Numbered from the stretch's first letter, positions 46,539 to 55,712 are shown. The stretch is DNA of 64,000 nt from JADJGC01 sp964576925 (GCA_964576925.1 CAZNWJ010000003.1:310001-374000), one strand, 5' to 3'. Made by a program: numbers and translations. Notes: generated from the sequence alone by a model not told the origin.

Positions 46539-47836
46539 GAAACGGACTTCTCAAATCAGCAGCATCTGTTCTGCTTGCGGCACTGCTTTGTGGCTGTGCC
46601 GCAAGCCGGCAGGGTACCGCGACGCGGGCGCTGACGCGCGGTGATTACGAAAGAGCAGTGACGCTCTACAGCGCAGACACGCAGAAATCTCCCCAGGACG
46701 CCGCTGCCTGGCGCTCTTTGGGTGTGGCTTACTTTCATCTCGACAGCCTGAAGCAAGCGCAAGCTGCACTCGATCGCGCCGAGCAGCTCAAGCCCGGCGA
46801 GGCGACCACGACGCTTTATCGCGGCATGATCTTTGAGCGCCTGAACGATTACGACCAGGCGCGCTCGCTCTATCGCGCCTATATCTCCGGCGATAGTGAT
46901 CCGCGCATCGCCGGCGAAATCCGGCAGCGCCTGCGCTGGCTCGAAGACAATCGCCTCTCGAATCTGGTGTCGACCGCCGTCAAGAACGAAAAGCAAATCG
47001 ACGTCGCCGCCATCCCTGAAAACAGCGTCGCCATCGTCGCCTTCGAGACCGATTCGCTGCTCCCGCAGTACCGCGCCCTCGGCCGCGGACTGGCCGAGTT
47101 AATCTATGCCGATCTCTCGCGCGTCCAGGGCTTGAGCCTCGTTGAGCGACTGGAATTGGCCCAGTTGCGCAAGGAACTCGAACTCAGCGAGTCGCAATTC
47201 TCCGATAAGTATCACTCGCCGCGCGTCGGTAAGTTGGTCGGCGCCGCCCGCGTTGTGACCGGCACCTTGTCGGCGCAGAGCGAAGACGCCGTCGAAATCG
47301 ACGCCGGCGTTATCGATGTCGGCCCCGGGCTCGCCAAGTATCCGGGGAAGCAGCAGGGAAAGCTCGTCGAGTTCTTCCAGATGCAAAAACGCCTCAGCCT
47401 CGACTTGATCGAGACGATGGGCTATGAAGTGACGCCCGAGGTGCGCAATGCTATCGCCAAGCCGGCAACCGAATCGATTCTCGCCTTGATCGCTTACTCG
47501 CGAGGGTTGGAATATGTCGATCAGGGACGTTATGCGCTCGCCGAAGCGGAATTCAAGGAAGCCGTCAAGGAGGATCCCGGGTTCGGTCTGGCTGAACAAG
47601 CGCTTGTCGAATTCGGCGGCCTGAGCGAATACAACGGGCAGCTCAAGCCCATCTCCCAGGTGACGGAACTGACGACCCTGGAAGTTTCTCAGGAGAGTCA
47701 GTCCCAAGTCGATCGCAACGAAGTCTTGGAAAGGCTGCAGGAGTCTACGCGCGGTGTTGCCCCGGATAATGAAAATCCCTATGTGGCTCCGCGTGAGACC
47801 CGCGGCACGGTTGTTGTTAGAGGGAGGGCAAACTGA
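46535..47836 (+). CDS. TPR-containing CsgG/TolB-like lipoprotein
   Basis: The 433-residue protein starts with a lipoprotein signal (lipobox LLCGC), followed by TPRs (AAAWRSLGVAYFHLDSLKQA and on), then a domain NSVAIVAFETDSLLPQYRAL followed by GRGLAELIYADL and VGKLVGAARVVTGTL. This resembles the previous protein and CsgG-like family members, which form outer-membrane-associated rings in curli secretion. Whether this one forms a pore is unknown. It is likely outer-membrane anchored and works with the previous periplasmic protein. Confidence 0.78.
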   Translation: MRNGLLKSAASVLLAALLCGCAASRQGTATRALTRGDYERAVTLYSADTQKSPQDAAAWRSLGVAYFHLDSLKQAQAALDRAEQLKPGEATTTLYRGMIFERLNDYDQARSLYRAYISGDSDPRIAGEIRQRLRWLEDNRLSNLVSTAVKNEKQIDVAAIPENSVAIVAFETDSLLPQYRALGRGLAELIYADLSRVQGLSLVERLELAQLRKELELSESQFSDKYHSPRVGKLVGAARVVTGTLSAQSEDAVEIDAGVIDVGPGLAKYPGKQQGKLVEFFQMQKRLSLDLIETMGYEVTPEVRNAIAKPATESILALIAYSRGLEYVDQGRYALAEAEFKEAVKEDPGFGLAEQALVEFGGLSEYNGQLKPISQVTELTTLEVSQESQSQVDRNEVLERLQESTRGVAPDNENPYVAPRETRGTVVVRGRAN

Positions 47837-48993
47837 AAAATTGTTATCGTCTCTTGCCGGCCGTATTCATTGGACTGCTGCTCTTTGGCGCTTGTGAAGC
47901 GTACGGCCAGATGGTCTATGGTCAGCCCAAAATCCTTCAGGGACGCGTCATCTATCAAAGCTGGAAACTGACCGTCGGCGATGAAGAACTTAATCTAACC
48001 CAGTCAGCGTTTCCGTTCTCCTTCCTGATTCCGGTCAAAGACAACTGGGAAATCCATTTCGCCAGCGCTGTCAGCCGTTCGAATCTGGATGTGTCGCAAA
48101 CCGATGCGACGCTGACTTCATTCTCGGGGACGACCTTGCGCGCCTATCGTGCTTTTGCCGATGATCGGCTTTTCGCCTCGGTCGGCCTGCAATTCCCGTC
48201 GGGTGCTTCCGAATTCGATAGCGTCGAAGTGCTCCTGGCGGCGCTGGTCTCTGACGACTACCTGACCACGCCGGTGAAGCAGATCGCCCAGGGCTTCGGC
48301 GTCGTCGCCCAGCTCGGTGCGGCTTCCGAGGCAGCCTACTGGCTGGTCTATGGTGCGTCGATCAGCTACAACCTCAATGGCAGCTTCACCTACCTGGAAG
48401 GCGCCGACGACTATAATCCGGGCGATGAAATCTCGCTGCAGTTCTCGGCGACGGCATCCGCGTCAGACAACTCCGCCACCGACCTCGATCTGTCTTATCG
48501 CCACTATTTCGCCGACCAGTCGGCCGGCCGCGAAGTCTTCAAGAGCGGCGGCGTGGTGTCCGTTCTTCTCGGCCAGCGCAATCAGTTCGACCGGATTGGC
48601 TTGAACGCCTATGTCAGCTACATCTTGCGCCAGAAAAACTCGATACTCTTCGGCAACTCGCTGCAATCGGAAGACCAGAACTCCAACAGCAACAAGCTGA
48701 TGCTCGGCGGGACGCTCTCCTACTTGATTTCACCGGCAGTGCGGGCCTCCGTGCTGGGTGGCTACCGCTCGCTCTCGGCCAACGACTATTCCGAGGGTTC
48801 GAGCAATTTCTTCGGAAAATCGGATGTCTATTCCTTCGGTGGCGGCCTCGACTACACCGCTCCCAATAAGCGCTTCGCACTCTTCACCCGGCTCGTGCTG
48901 AATAACGGCAAGGCCAACAAGAGCGCGGCCGAGGAGCAGGAGATCGATGTCGCGGGAACCGAATTCAGTTTCGGGGGGAGGTTGAGCTTCTGA
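47833..48993 (+). CDS. Outer-membrane beta-barrel protein
   Basis: The protein has a signal peptide and alternating strands such as LRAYRAFADDRLFASVGLQF, VAQLGAASEAAYWLVYGA and a final FSFGGRLSF strand, typical of an outer-membrane barrel of about 370-385 residues. The best start is CTG at 47833: it overlaps the preceding TGA, follows AGGGAGGG by 5 bases and adds the basic N-region KNCYR. TTG 47854 is the next choice but would leave a signal without positive charge. The next gene overlaps its stop by one base. Confidence 0.75.
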   Translation: MKNCYRLLPAVFIGLLLFGACEAYGQMVYGQPKILQGRVIYQSWKLTVGDEELNLTQSAFPFSFLIPVKDNWEIHFASAVSRSNLDVSQTDATLTSFSGTTLRAYRAFADDRLFASVGLQFPSGASEFDSVEVLLAALVSDDYLTTPVKQIAQGFGVVAQLGAASEAAYWLVYGASISYNLNGSFTYLEGADDYNPGDEISLQFSATASASDNSATDLDLSYRHYFADQSAGREVFKSGGVVSVLLGQRNQFDRIGLNAYVSYILRQKNSILFGNSLQSEDQNSNSNKLMLGGTLSYLISPAVRASVLGGYRSLSANDYSEGSSNFFGKSDVYSFGGGLDYTAPNKRFALFTRLVLNNGKANKSAAEEQEIDVAGTEFSFGGRLSF

Positions 48994-49793
48994 TGCGCCG
49001 CTTACTCACACTCATAGCTGTTGCTCTTCTGCTCGCCCTGGTCGGTTGTTCAAAGCAGCCGCCGAATGCCGGCGGCAGCCAGCCGATGGTGATCTCGGCA
49101 TTGGCGAAAGATCTGGGCATCGGCAGCAACGTGACCCGCGTGACGCTGACCGTGACAGCAGACGATATGGAAACGATCACCGCAGAGGCCGCTCTGAGCG
49201 AGGGCGAGGCGGTCTTCACCCTCGAGGTCACCATCGGCGAAGATCGCCTCTTTACCATGGTCGCCTTTGACGAGGACGACGTTGAGTTGTATCGTGGCCA
49301 GCGCACGATCGACGTGCTGGGCGGCCAGATCAACGAGCTTATCATTGATCTCGAACCGCAGGTGCCGATGATCAAGGTCACACCAATCTACCGCCGTGTC
49401 AATACGATCGAGAACGTCTTCGTGCAAGTTCGCGCCTACAACATCGATTCGCTTTTCGGCGTCAGCTTTCGTCTGGAATTCGACTCGACCCTGTTGAGCA
49501 TCGAAAGTTCGGAGGCGGGCGACTTCTTCGAAGGCAGCGACCCGATTTATTTCGAACTTCTGCGCGCCAACTATATCGCCGTCGGCTATACGCTCCGGGG
49601 CACACAGCAGCCCCAGGGTGTTTCCGGCGACGGCTCGCTGGTTGAATTGCTGCTCACACCGCTGGCGGCAGGGAATTCCCCGTTGACAGTCTCGCGTGAG
49701 ACGCTCCAATTGGTTGACTGGCGCGGTGAACTCCTGCCCGCGACCGGCGTCTTATATATTGAAGATGGTGAGGTACAGATTGACGCTCCTTAG
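48993..49793 (+). CDS. Lipoprotein with a cohesin-like domain
   Basis: The 266-residue protein has a lipobox (LALVGC), an N-terminal beta region of about 100 residues and a C-terminal cohesin-like domain from about residue 127 to the end. The core strand order is typical: VFVQVRAYNIDSLFGVSFRL, LEFDSTLLSIESSEAGDFF, IAVGYTLRG, GSLVELLLTPLAAG and LQLVDWRGELLP. Cohesins bind dockerins with high affinity, and six proteins in this window carry dockerin-like tails. GGGGGAGG precedes the ATG by about 11 bases. It is likely an outer-membrane anchor. Binding is not proven. Confidence 0.8.
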   Translation: MRRLLTLIAVALLLALVGCSKQPPNAGGSQPMVISALAKDLGIGSNVTRVTLTVTADDMETITAEAALSEGEAVFTLEVTIGEDRLFTMVAFDEDDVELYRGQRTIDVLGGQINELIIDLEPQVPMIKVTPIYRRVNTIENVFVQVRAYNIDSLFGVSFRLEFDSTLLSIESSEAGDFFEGSDPIYFELLRANYIAVGYTLRGTQQPQGVSGDGSLVELLLTPLAAGNSPLTVSRETLQLVDWRGELLPATGVLYIEDGEVQIDAP

Positions 49794-52700
49794 CCGCTCG
49801 CTCCAACGATTGCTTCCTGCTTTGATTCTCCTGTTGCTGCTCGCGGCGGGTCAGGCTGAAGCTCGCAAAATCTGGGTCGCTACCAACGGCACCGACGCCG
49901 TCGGCGCCAACTTCGGAACCGAGACCAACCCGTTCCGTACGATCTCTTTCGCCTACGGTCAGCGCAACTTCAATGCGGTCGATACGATCTTCGTCAGGCC
50001 GGGCACCTATAACGAGTCCATCAGCGTTTTCAGTGGCGCCGCCGTCTTTCTGAGTGAGAAGGGCGCCGATTCGACCATCATCGATGGGCAGGGGGACGGC
50101 TACATCTTCTTCTTCAGCTATGGCATTGACGATCGCAACGTGGTCGATGGCTTTACGATCACGCGCGGCAACCCAACCGGGATCGTCATTCAGGGATTCA
50201 TCGGCGTCCCCTCATCGCCGCAGATTCGGAACTGCCGGATCTTTCAAAACGGCTCAGTGACTTCGGACGTTTGGGGCGCGGGCATTTCGCTGGAAGCGTC
50301 GCGCGCCATCATCAGCAACAACTACTTCGGCCAGAACTATACGCTCGCTCGTGGCGGCGCCATCGATTGTGCCGGCAGCCAGCCGCGCATCATCAATAAC
50401 GTCTTCGAAGACAACCGCTCGCTGACGAACAACGGCGGCGCTATTCACGTCTTCGAGTCCTCCGCGCCACTGCCTGAATCCGCCGTCGTCATTCAGAATA
50501 ACATCTTCATTGACAATAAGGCTAATCAGCACGGCGGCGCGATCTTTCTCACCGATAACGCGCGCGCGAATATTTTTAATAACCTGTTCTACCGCGATTC
50601 CAGCGGCGTTCCGGAGGGCGGCGGGGCGATCTATCACGAAGTCTTCGCCCAACCGTTGATTTACAACAATATCTTCATGGAAAACATCGGTTACGCCTCC
50701 AACTGCCTGGCCAGCGATGACCTGGTCATGTTCAATAACGCGTTCTACCAGAACATACCGTTCGATCTGCCGACGCTCAACTGCGCGATCGGTACCGGCA
50801 ACCTGTTCGGCGTCGATCCCCAGTTTGAAAATCTCGCAGCTCGCGACTATCGTCTCGCCGCAACTTCGGCGCTGATCGACACCGGCCGCTCGCTCCCGTA
50901 TTGGGCCCACTATGACGATTTCGCCGGCAGCCCTCGCTACGCCGGTGCTGCCATCGATATCGGACCGTATGAAAATTGCGGCTTGGCCGTCGAAGATTTC
51001 ACCTGGCTGCCTGCTGCCCCCTGTGTCGGCGAATTGATCGATTTGAACGTCGACTACCTTTCATATTGGGATACTTCAGTCTGGGACTTCGGTGATGGCG
51101 ATCTCGATACCTTCCGCCGCGTCGATGAAATTCTGCCGCCCAAGACTTATCTTACGGCCGGCGACTATGTCATCAATGTTACGTTTATGTGTCTCACGGA
51201 CACCGTAACGATTTCCAAACCGATTACGATCCTCAGCAAACCTGTCGCTGCGATCGCCGCGTCAGACACCGTCGTCTGTGCCGGCACAGTCATAGATTTC
51301 ACGGCCGCAGACTCCGACAGCGGCCAGACCTTCGCCTGGCTTTTTGCGGACGGTGACTCGTCATCGCTGCCGAACCCTTCGCATCAGTTCAACCTTTCTG
51401 GTCAGTACAACGTGCGTCTGATCGTCTCCGGTCTCTGCGGTGCTGACACCGCGACCTTGTTGGTCGACGTCGTAGCAGCACCTAATGCCTCACTCAATGC
51501 GTCACTACTTTCCGGGTCAGCGCCCCTGCTGGTAAACTTCACCGGCTCCAGCGACTTCCCGGCGACGTCCTGGAATTGGGATTTTGGTGACGGCTCGACT
51601 TCGGCCTTGCAGTCGCCCGCTTACACCTACGAACGCCCGGGGATCTACGACGTCAGTCTGACCGCCACAAACGCCTGTGGGGAAGGACTCAGTGATTCCC
51701 GTCTCGACTATATTCGCGTCTCCGGATTCGACTTGGTACTCCTGTCTGCCGATTCGCTGACCACTCCGCGCGAAATCGTCTATTCTCTGGTGGCAGATAC
51801 GATCTTCGGCAATTACGATCGCGGCATCAATCTGAGCGCATCAGTCCTGCCGGCCAACCCGCGCCGGGGCAGTGCAACCGTGCAGTTGAGCACTTCATCA
51901 ACCACCGCCCGTACACCGTTTACGGCCACGCTGCGAATGTCTCCCGATTTGGCCAAGGGAGTTTATACGCTTCAGGTGATTGCGACCTCCGTATCGAACC
52001 TGCCGCGCGACACCATTCGCATCGACTTCTACTCGAATCCGGGCGCGATTGCAGCTTTCACGCCGCTGGAACTGGATTTTGGCCAGGTTGAAGCGGACGA
52101 GGTTGAGTCCGATACCATTTTCGTCAAGAACCAGTTGGTGTCGGCTCCGGGTCAGACGCTCACACTCTCGGTTCAAAATGTCGTCTCCAGTAATATTCAG
52201 TTTGAGCCGCTCGTCGTTTCCGGAGGGCCACTTCTCCCCGGAGCACAACTGAAGATTCCTGTTCGCGTTACCCCGACTACGCTCGGCCCAACCAGCGGAG
52301 AATTGACAATTCACACCGACGACCCGGTCTCTCCGATTCAGATTGTCTCGGTCTTGGCGGAAGTAATCCCCGAACGCAAGGCGCCAAGCGTGATCTCCGT
52401 CACGCCCGAAGACGGCGCCAATGGAGTATTGATCGGGACAAGCATCCTTCTCGCCCTTTCCGAGCCGGCCGCCGATTCGACTATCGATGTCAACCGGCTC
52501 AGCGTCCGCGCCCTGCGAACCGGCACAGTCATTGCCGGTGAACAGGATGTTACCGGCGAAAACACGCAGTGGCTGTTCACTCCAAACGTCAAGCTGCCTG
52601 AATACGACACGATCGAAGTTCGCTTGCTCGGTACAGTTAAAGACCGCTCGGGCAATTCGCTTGACGGCAACGGCAACGGTATCGCTGAAGGTTCGCCACT

Positions 52701-53415
52701 GGATGATTTCGTGACGCTCTTCGTTACCGGGCCCGCTGTCTATCCGGGCGACTGCAACAACGATGGCCACGTTGACGAAGCCGACATCCTGCCGCTCGGC
52801 GTTTATTTCGATCTGGAAGGCCCTTCGCGAAGCAGCTACGGCGAAGGCAATACCTGGGCAGCCAAACAGGCTCTCGAATGGGAAACACCGCTGGCTACTT
52901 ACGCCGATGCCAATGGCGATGGCACAGTCAATACTTCGGATATCCTCCTGATCGCTCAACATTGGGGGCAGACGCGTTCCGTGCTGCCGCCGTCGCGCAT
53001 TGATGTCATCGATTACTCGCTCTACGCCGAGAGTTTTCGTCAACTCCAGCCGGCTTTGGAGGCGCTCGCGGGCACCGAAGGCGGCAATCGCATGCTGACC
53101 CTGGTCAACTCGCTCGTCAGCCTCAACGTGCTGCCAACGGAGTTCTCATTGTTGCAGAACTTCCCGAATCCATTCAATCCCCAGACGCAGATCAGCTATT
53201 CGCTGCCGCTAGGCTGTGCCGTCCGGCTAACGGTACACAACATTCTCGGTCAAACCGTGCGCACGCTGGTTGACACCTATGAAGAGGCCGGGTTCCGCAG
53301 CGTACAATGGGACGGCACCGACCAGCTCGGTCGTTCGGTGTCAAGCGGCGTCTACTTCTATCGTCTGGAAGCCGGAAGCTACCTCGAAATCCGTAAGATG
53401 CTCAAGCTCCAGTAG
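49765..53415 (+). CDS. Secreted beta-helix / PKD / dockerin-like protein with T9SS-like sorting tail
   Basis: The 1216-residue protein has a signal peptide (LLPALILLLLLAAGQAEA), a right-handed beta-helix of the NosD/DUF1565 type (about 30-410), three PKD-like Ig domains, an ASPM/Ig-like domain, a BIG-like section, one dockerin-type pair (GDCNNDGHVDEADILPLG and ANGDGTVNTSDILLIAQ), and a final FlgD/T9SS type A domain (FSLLQNFPNPFNPQTQISYS through SGVYFYRLEAG and KMLKLQ). It overlaps the cohesin gene by 29 bp and is the last gene of the kinase operon. GTG 49768 is an alternative start. It may be a large adhesin. Confidence 0.85.
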   Translation: MVRYRLTLLSRSLQRLLPALILLLLLAAGQAEARKIWVATNGTDAVGANFGTETNPFRTISFAYGQRNFNAVDTIFVRPGTYNESISVFSGAAVFLSEKGADSTIIDGQGDGYIFFFSYGIDDRNVVDGFTITRGNPTGIVIQGFIGVPSSPQIRNCRIFQNGSVTSDVWGAGISLEASRAIISNNYFGQNYTLARGGAIDCAGSQPRIINNVFEDNRSLTNNGGAIHVFESSAPLPESAVVIQNNIFIDNKANQHGGAIFLTDNARANIFNNLFYRDSSGVPEGGGAIYHEVFAQPLIYNNIFMENIGYASNCLASDDLVMFNNAFYQNIPFDLPTLNCAIGTGNLFGVDPQFENLAARDYRLAATSALIDTGRSLPYWAHYDDFAGSPRYAGAAIDIGPYENCGLAVEDFTWLPAAPCVGELIDLNVDYLSYWDTSVWDFGDGDLDTFRRVDEILPPKTYLTAGDYVINVTFMCLTDTVTISKPITILSKPVAAIAASDTVVCAGTVIDFTAADSDSGQTFAWLFADGDSSSLPNPSHQFNLSGQYNVRLIVSGLCGADTATLLVDVVAAPNASLNASLLSGSAPLLVNFTGSSDFPATSWNWDFGDGSTSALQSPAYTYERPGIYDVSLTATNACGEGLSDSRLDYIRVSGFDLVLLSADSLTTPREIVYSLVADTIFGNYDRGINLSASVLPANPRRGSATVQLSTSSTTARTPFTATLRMSPDLAKGVYTLQVIATSVSNLPRDTIRIDFYSNPGAIAAFTPLELDFGQVEADEVESDTIFVKNQLVSAPGQTLTLSVQNVVSSNIQFEPLVVSGGPLLPGAQLKIPVRVTPTTLGPTSGELTIHTDDPVSPIQIVSVLAEVIPERKAPSVISVTPEDGANGVLIGTSILLALSEPAADSTIDVNRLSVRALRTGTVIAGEQDVTGENTQWLFTPNVKLPEYDTIEVRLLGTVKDRSGNSLDGNGNGIAEGSPLDDFVTLFVTGPAVYPGDCNNDGHVDEADILPLGVYFDLEGPSRSSYGEGNTWAAKQALEWETPLATYADANGDGTVNTSDILLIAQHWGQTRSVLPPSRIDVIDYSLYAESFRQLQPALEALAGTEGGNRMLTLVNSLVSLNVLPTEFSLLQNFPNPFNPQTQISYSLPLGCAVRLTVHNILGQTVRTLVDTYEEAGFRSVQWDGTDQLGRSVSSGVYFYRLEAGSYLEIRKMLKLQ

Positions 53416-53500
53416 CCGCGCCGGCTTGCTTGCGCTCTTGCCCGTGAACTATCTTGCCGCCCCCTGGGAACATTTCCGTAAGCCGTTGCAGAAATTTTAG

Positions 53501-53531
53501 TTGACATTAATCGTCGATACCGAGATATAAT
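53501..53531 (+). promoter_or_regulatory. Promoter upstream of the zinc-ribbon gene
   Basis: Perfect TTGACA (53501-53506) and perfect TATAAT (53526-53531) with a 19-bp spacer, slightly long. Transcription is expected near 53538, about 120 bp ahead of the zinc-ribbon start and at the very start of a short reading frame (53541). Confidence 0.75.
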
Positions 53532-53540
53532 CGAGCGGGT

Positions 53541-53621
53541 ATGGCGAAATACCCCTTGAGCAACGACAATCGCGCAGGGAAGCGCGCCATTAGTGAGGAT
53601 GGAGTCGAGCAGCTAAACTAA
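53541..53621 (+). CDS. Possible 26-residue leader peptide
   Basis: ATG 53541 opens a 26-codon frame (MAKYPLSNDNRAGKRA then ISEDGVEQLN) ending at TAA 53619-53621. The predicted transcription start lies only 2-3 bases upstream, so it would be almost leaderless. It is hydrophilic with no membrane segment. Whether it is translated is unknown; it may be chance. Confidence 0.3.
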   Translation: MAKYPLSNDNRAGKRAISEDGVEQLN

Positions 53622-53659
53622 ACCGAAACGATCAATCCATAATCCGGACGGGGGGATTT

Positions 53660-53938
53660 ATGGACAAACATTTCAAGGTCAAGATTCTGATTTGCGTGGA
53701 TTGCAAGGAAGAATTCGCCTTCACAGAGAGCGCTCAAGAATATTTCGCCGAGAAGGGCTTCACCGAAGACCCGAAGCGTTGCCGCACGTGCTACGCGGAG
53801 TACAAGCGCAAGGGCCGCAATGGTGGTTCCGGAAAGTCTGGTGGGTTTCCGCCGGATCTTGAACCTGAGTTGCCGCCATTTGGCTTGCCGCCTGCCAGTG
53901 GAATCGAATCGGGAGGTGAGAGGCCTAATCCAGCATAG
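53660..53938 (+). CDS. Zinc-ribbon domain protein
   Basis: The 92-residue protein has two CxxC pairs (CVDC near residue 12 and CRTC near residue 42), which would hold one zinc, in the pattern of the small zf-trcl/zinc-ribbon family: ILICVDCKEEFAFTESAQEY followed by AEKGFTEDPKRCRTC. The C-terminal third is a Gly/Pro-rich tail. Such proteins are widespread with little functional data. A GGGGGG before ATG 53660 serves as ribosome-binding site. Confidence 0.85.
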   Translation: MDKHFKVKILICVDCKEEFAFTESAQEYFAEKGFTEDPKRCRTCYAEYKRKGRNGGSGKSGGFPPDLEPELPPFGLPPASGIESGGERPNPA

Positions 53939-53966
53939 GGGACTCGGAAGGAGCTGCCGAGTCCCC
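53938..53966. terminator. Bidirectional terminator hairpin
   Basis: GGGGACTCGG (53938-53947) pairs with CCGAGTCCCC (53957-53966) across a 9-nt loop, between the convergent zinc-ribbon and M6 protease genes. Confidence 0.75.
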
Positions 53967-53987
53967 CATCCTGTTCTTACCGCGTTG

Positions 53988-55712
53988 CTACTTGAGCAAT
54001 AGCATCTTGCGGCTCAAAGTTACTTCTTCGGTCACTAACTTGTAGAAGTAGACTCCTGATGCCAGGTCGAGGCCGTCTTGGTCGGCGCGCCACGAAAACG
54101 TGTGCTTGCCCGCCGGCAGTTCGCCCGCTACCAGGTCTTCAATCTTCTCCCCAAGGACGTTGTAAATCGACAACGTGACCGCGCCCGCCTTCGGCACATC
54201 AAATGAAATCTGCGTCACGGGATTGAACGGGTTCGGCCAGTTTTGTTCGAGAGCAAAGCTCGCCGGCAGTACCTCGTCGTAAGCATAATCATCCACGTCG
54301 GCGATCAAACTGACTGCGATATCAGCTGTCATCGTCGATCCCGAGGGAGAAATGTTGGTGACCGAAACCAGCGTACCCACGCCGTCATAGTCGTCGGAAG
54401 AAGGCGCCGTCAAGCTGGTGAACGACGTCTTGTTCGTCGAACCGGGGAACGGATCGCCCGTGTCGCCGTTGTCCATATTCTTGTCGAGTTCAAAGAGGCC
54501 ATCCGCCTGTTCCAACGCCACGCGGAAGTGACCAAAACTCGTGTGCCCCGGATACCACTCGTCCGAATTGTCGGTGTTGTCGCCCGGATCGATGCCGTCG
54601 TCGATATGCCAGATCAACAACCCCGCTCCCGGCAATTGCGCATCGTAGCCGGTCTTCTGCCGGTTCTCGATCAGGTAGTACTCGTCTCCGACGGTTCCGT
54701 TCGTCCAGAGCCGGAAGATCGCGCCGGATGAATTCTCCTCGACGTTCGGCAGCGATTGGCCATTGAGATTGGCGACCACGTTGGTGGCCGTCGTGAACCC
54801 CGCTTGCAAACGGCACCAGGCATCGACGTGCGCCGGCGAATTACCCAGCGAGCCGTTCCACGAGCCGCCCGCCATCAACGACCAGCGACCGACGCCGCGC
54901 GAGGTGTAATCGATGTCGTACAGGTCGGGATAGTTGAAATAAGCGTGCCCCATTTCATGGGCGAACACACCGAGCGTCATGTCGCCTGGAGTATTCCAGT
55001 ATTCCGGCATGATCGCAAAGCGCGACACCCACTTGCCGTCCTTACTCTGCGGCGAGATCCCCCACGCGTGCGACCAGATATCGTTGTCATTGCCGGTCAG
55101 TTCGGCGCCCGGACCGGTGTGGACCAGCATTACGGCGTCGACAAAACCGTCGGAATTGTTGTCGTAATTCGAGAAGTCAACAACCGGGTCGACCAGGTTG
55201 ATGATGTCCTCGAACAGCTTCTGTGTGTTCTGCGGATACGAACCCAGACCGTTATTGCCGTTGCAGTAATAGGCATACGTCTGTGGTGCGGTTTGCCAAT
55301 CGAGAACCGATGGGTAGTTTACGGTCACGACGTCGAACGCCCCGTAGGAAATCTCATTGTAATAGTGCTTCACGGTGCCCTGGTAGCTTCCGAAAAGCAG
55401 GCTGTCGAATGATTCCGCGCTCGCCTGCGCTGCCTTGTCGGAGAACTCAATCAGGATGCACAGGATGTTTCCAGCAGCGGCCGGCGCCGTCGGCCCAAAC
55501 CGTAGCGGCTCGCCGAAACCGCGGCCGTCGCTCGATCCCGCGAGTGGCGCTGGTTGCGGGCAGTGCTTGTGCGAGGGCGACAGTTCCGGGTATCCGTCCC
55601 TGCCGCTGTTCTCCAGCAGGCTTGGGTGCGGCGGCATTGCCTGAATGCTCGCCGTTGTCAACGCGCTGATCAGTGTCAGCACGAAGAGCGTGAAAAGAAT
55701 GCGCTTGGTCAC
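53988..55712 (-). CDS. Secreted M6-type (immune inhibitor A-like) metalloprotease with sorting domain
   Basis: The 574-residue protein has a signal peptide (ILFTLFVLTLISALTTASIQ), the zinc motif HEMGH at 252-256 in FAHEMGHAYFNYPDLYD, and a C-terminal T9SS-like sorting/FlgD domain (FALEQNWPNPFNPVTQISFD, VYFYKLVTEEVTLSRKMLLL). M6 peptidases (InhA, viral enhancin-like group) are secreted proteases acting on host or environmental proteins. GTG 55712 is preferred because GGGAGG lies 5-6 bases upstream; the longer frame begins in the next gene. It has no dockerin, unlike the proteases of region 4. Confidence 0.88.
   Translation of the reverse strand: MTKRILFTLFVLTLISALTTASIQAMPPHPSLLENSGRDGYPELSPSHKHCPQPAPLAGSSDGRGFGEPLRFGPTAPAAAGNILCILIEFSDKAAQASAESFDSLLFGSYQGTVKHYYNEISYGAFDVVTVNYPSVLDWQTAPQTYAYYCNGNNGLGSYPQNTQKLFEDIINLVDPVVDFSNYDNNSDGFVDAVMLVHTGPGAELTGNDNDIWSHAWGISPQSKDGKWVSRFAIMPEYWNTPGDMTLGVFAHEMGHAYFNYPDLYDIDYTSRGVGRWSLMAGGSWNGSLGNSPAHVDAWCRLQAGFTTATNVVANLNGQSLPNVEENSSGAIFRLWTNGTVGDEYYLIENRQKTGYDAQLPGAGLLIWHIDDGIDPGDNTDNSDEWYPGHTSFGHFRVALEQADGLFELDKNMDNGDTGDPFPGSTNKTSFTSLTAPSSDDYDGVGTLVSVTNISPSGSTMTADIAVSLIADVDDYAYDEVLPASFALEQNWPNPFNPVTQISFDVPKAGAVTLSIYNVLGEKIEDLVAGELPAGKHTFSWRADQDGLDLASGVYFYKLVTEEVTLSRKMLLLK

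Noticed and set aside
51898..53043. 381-codon antisense frame inside the beta-helix gene
   Set aside because: Shadow frame; the sense strand carries clear PKD and dockerin features.
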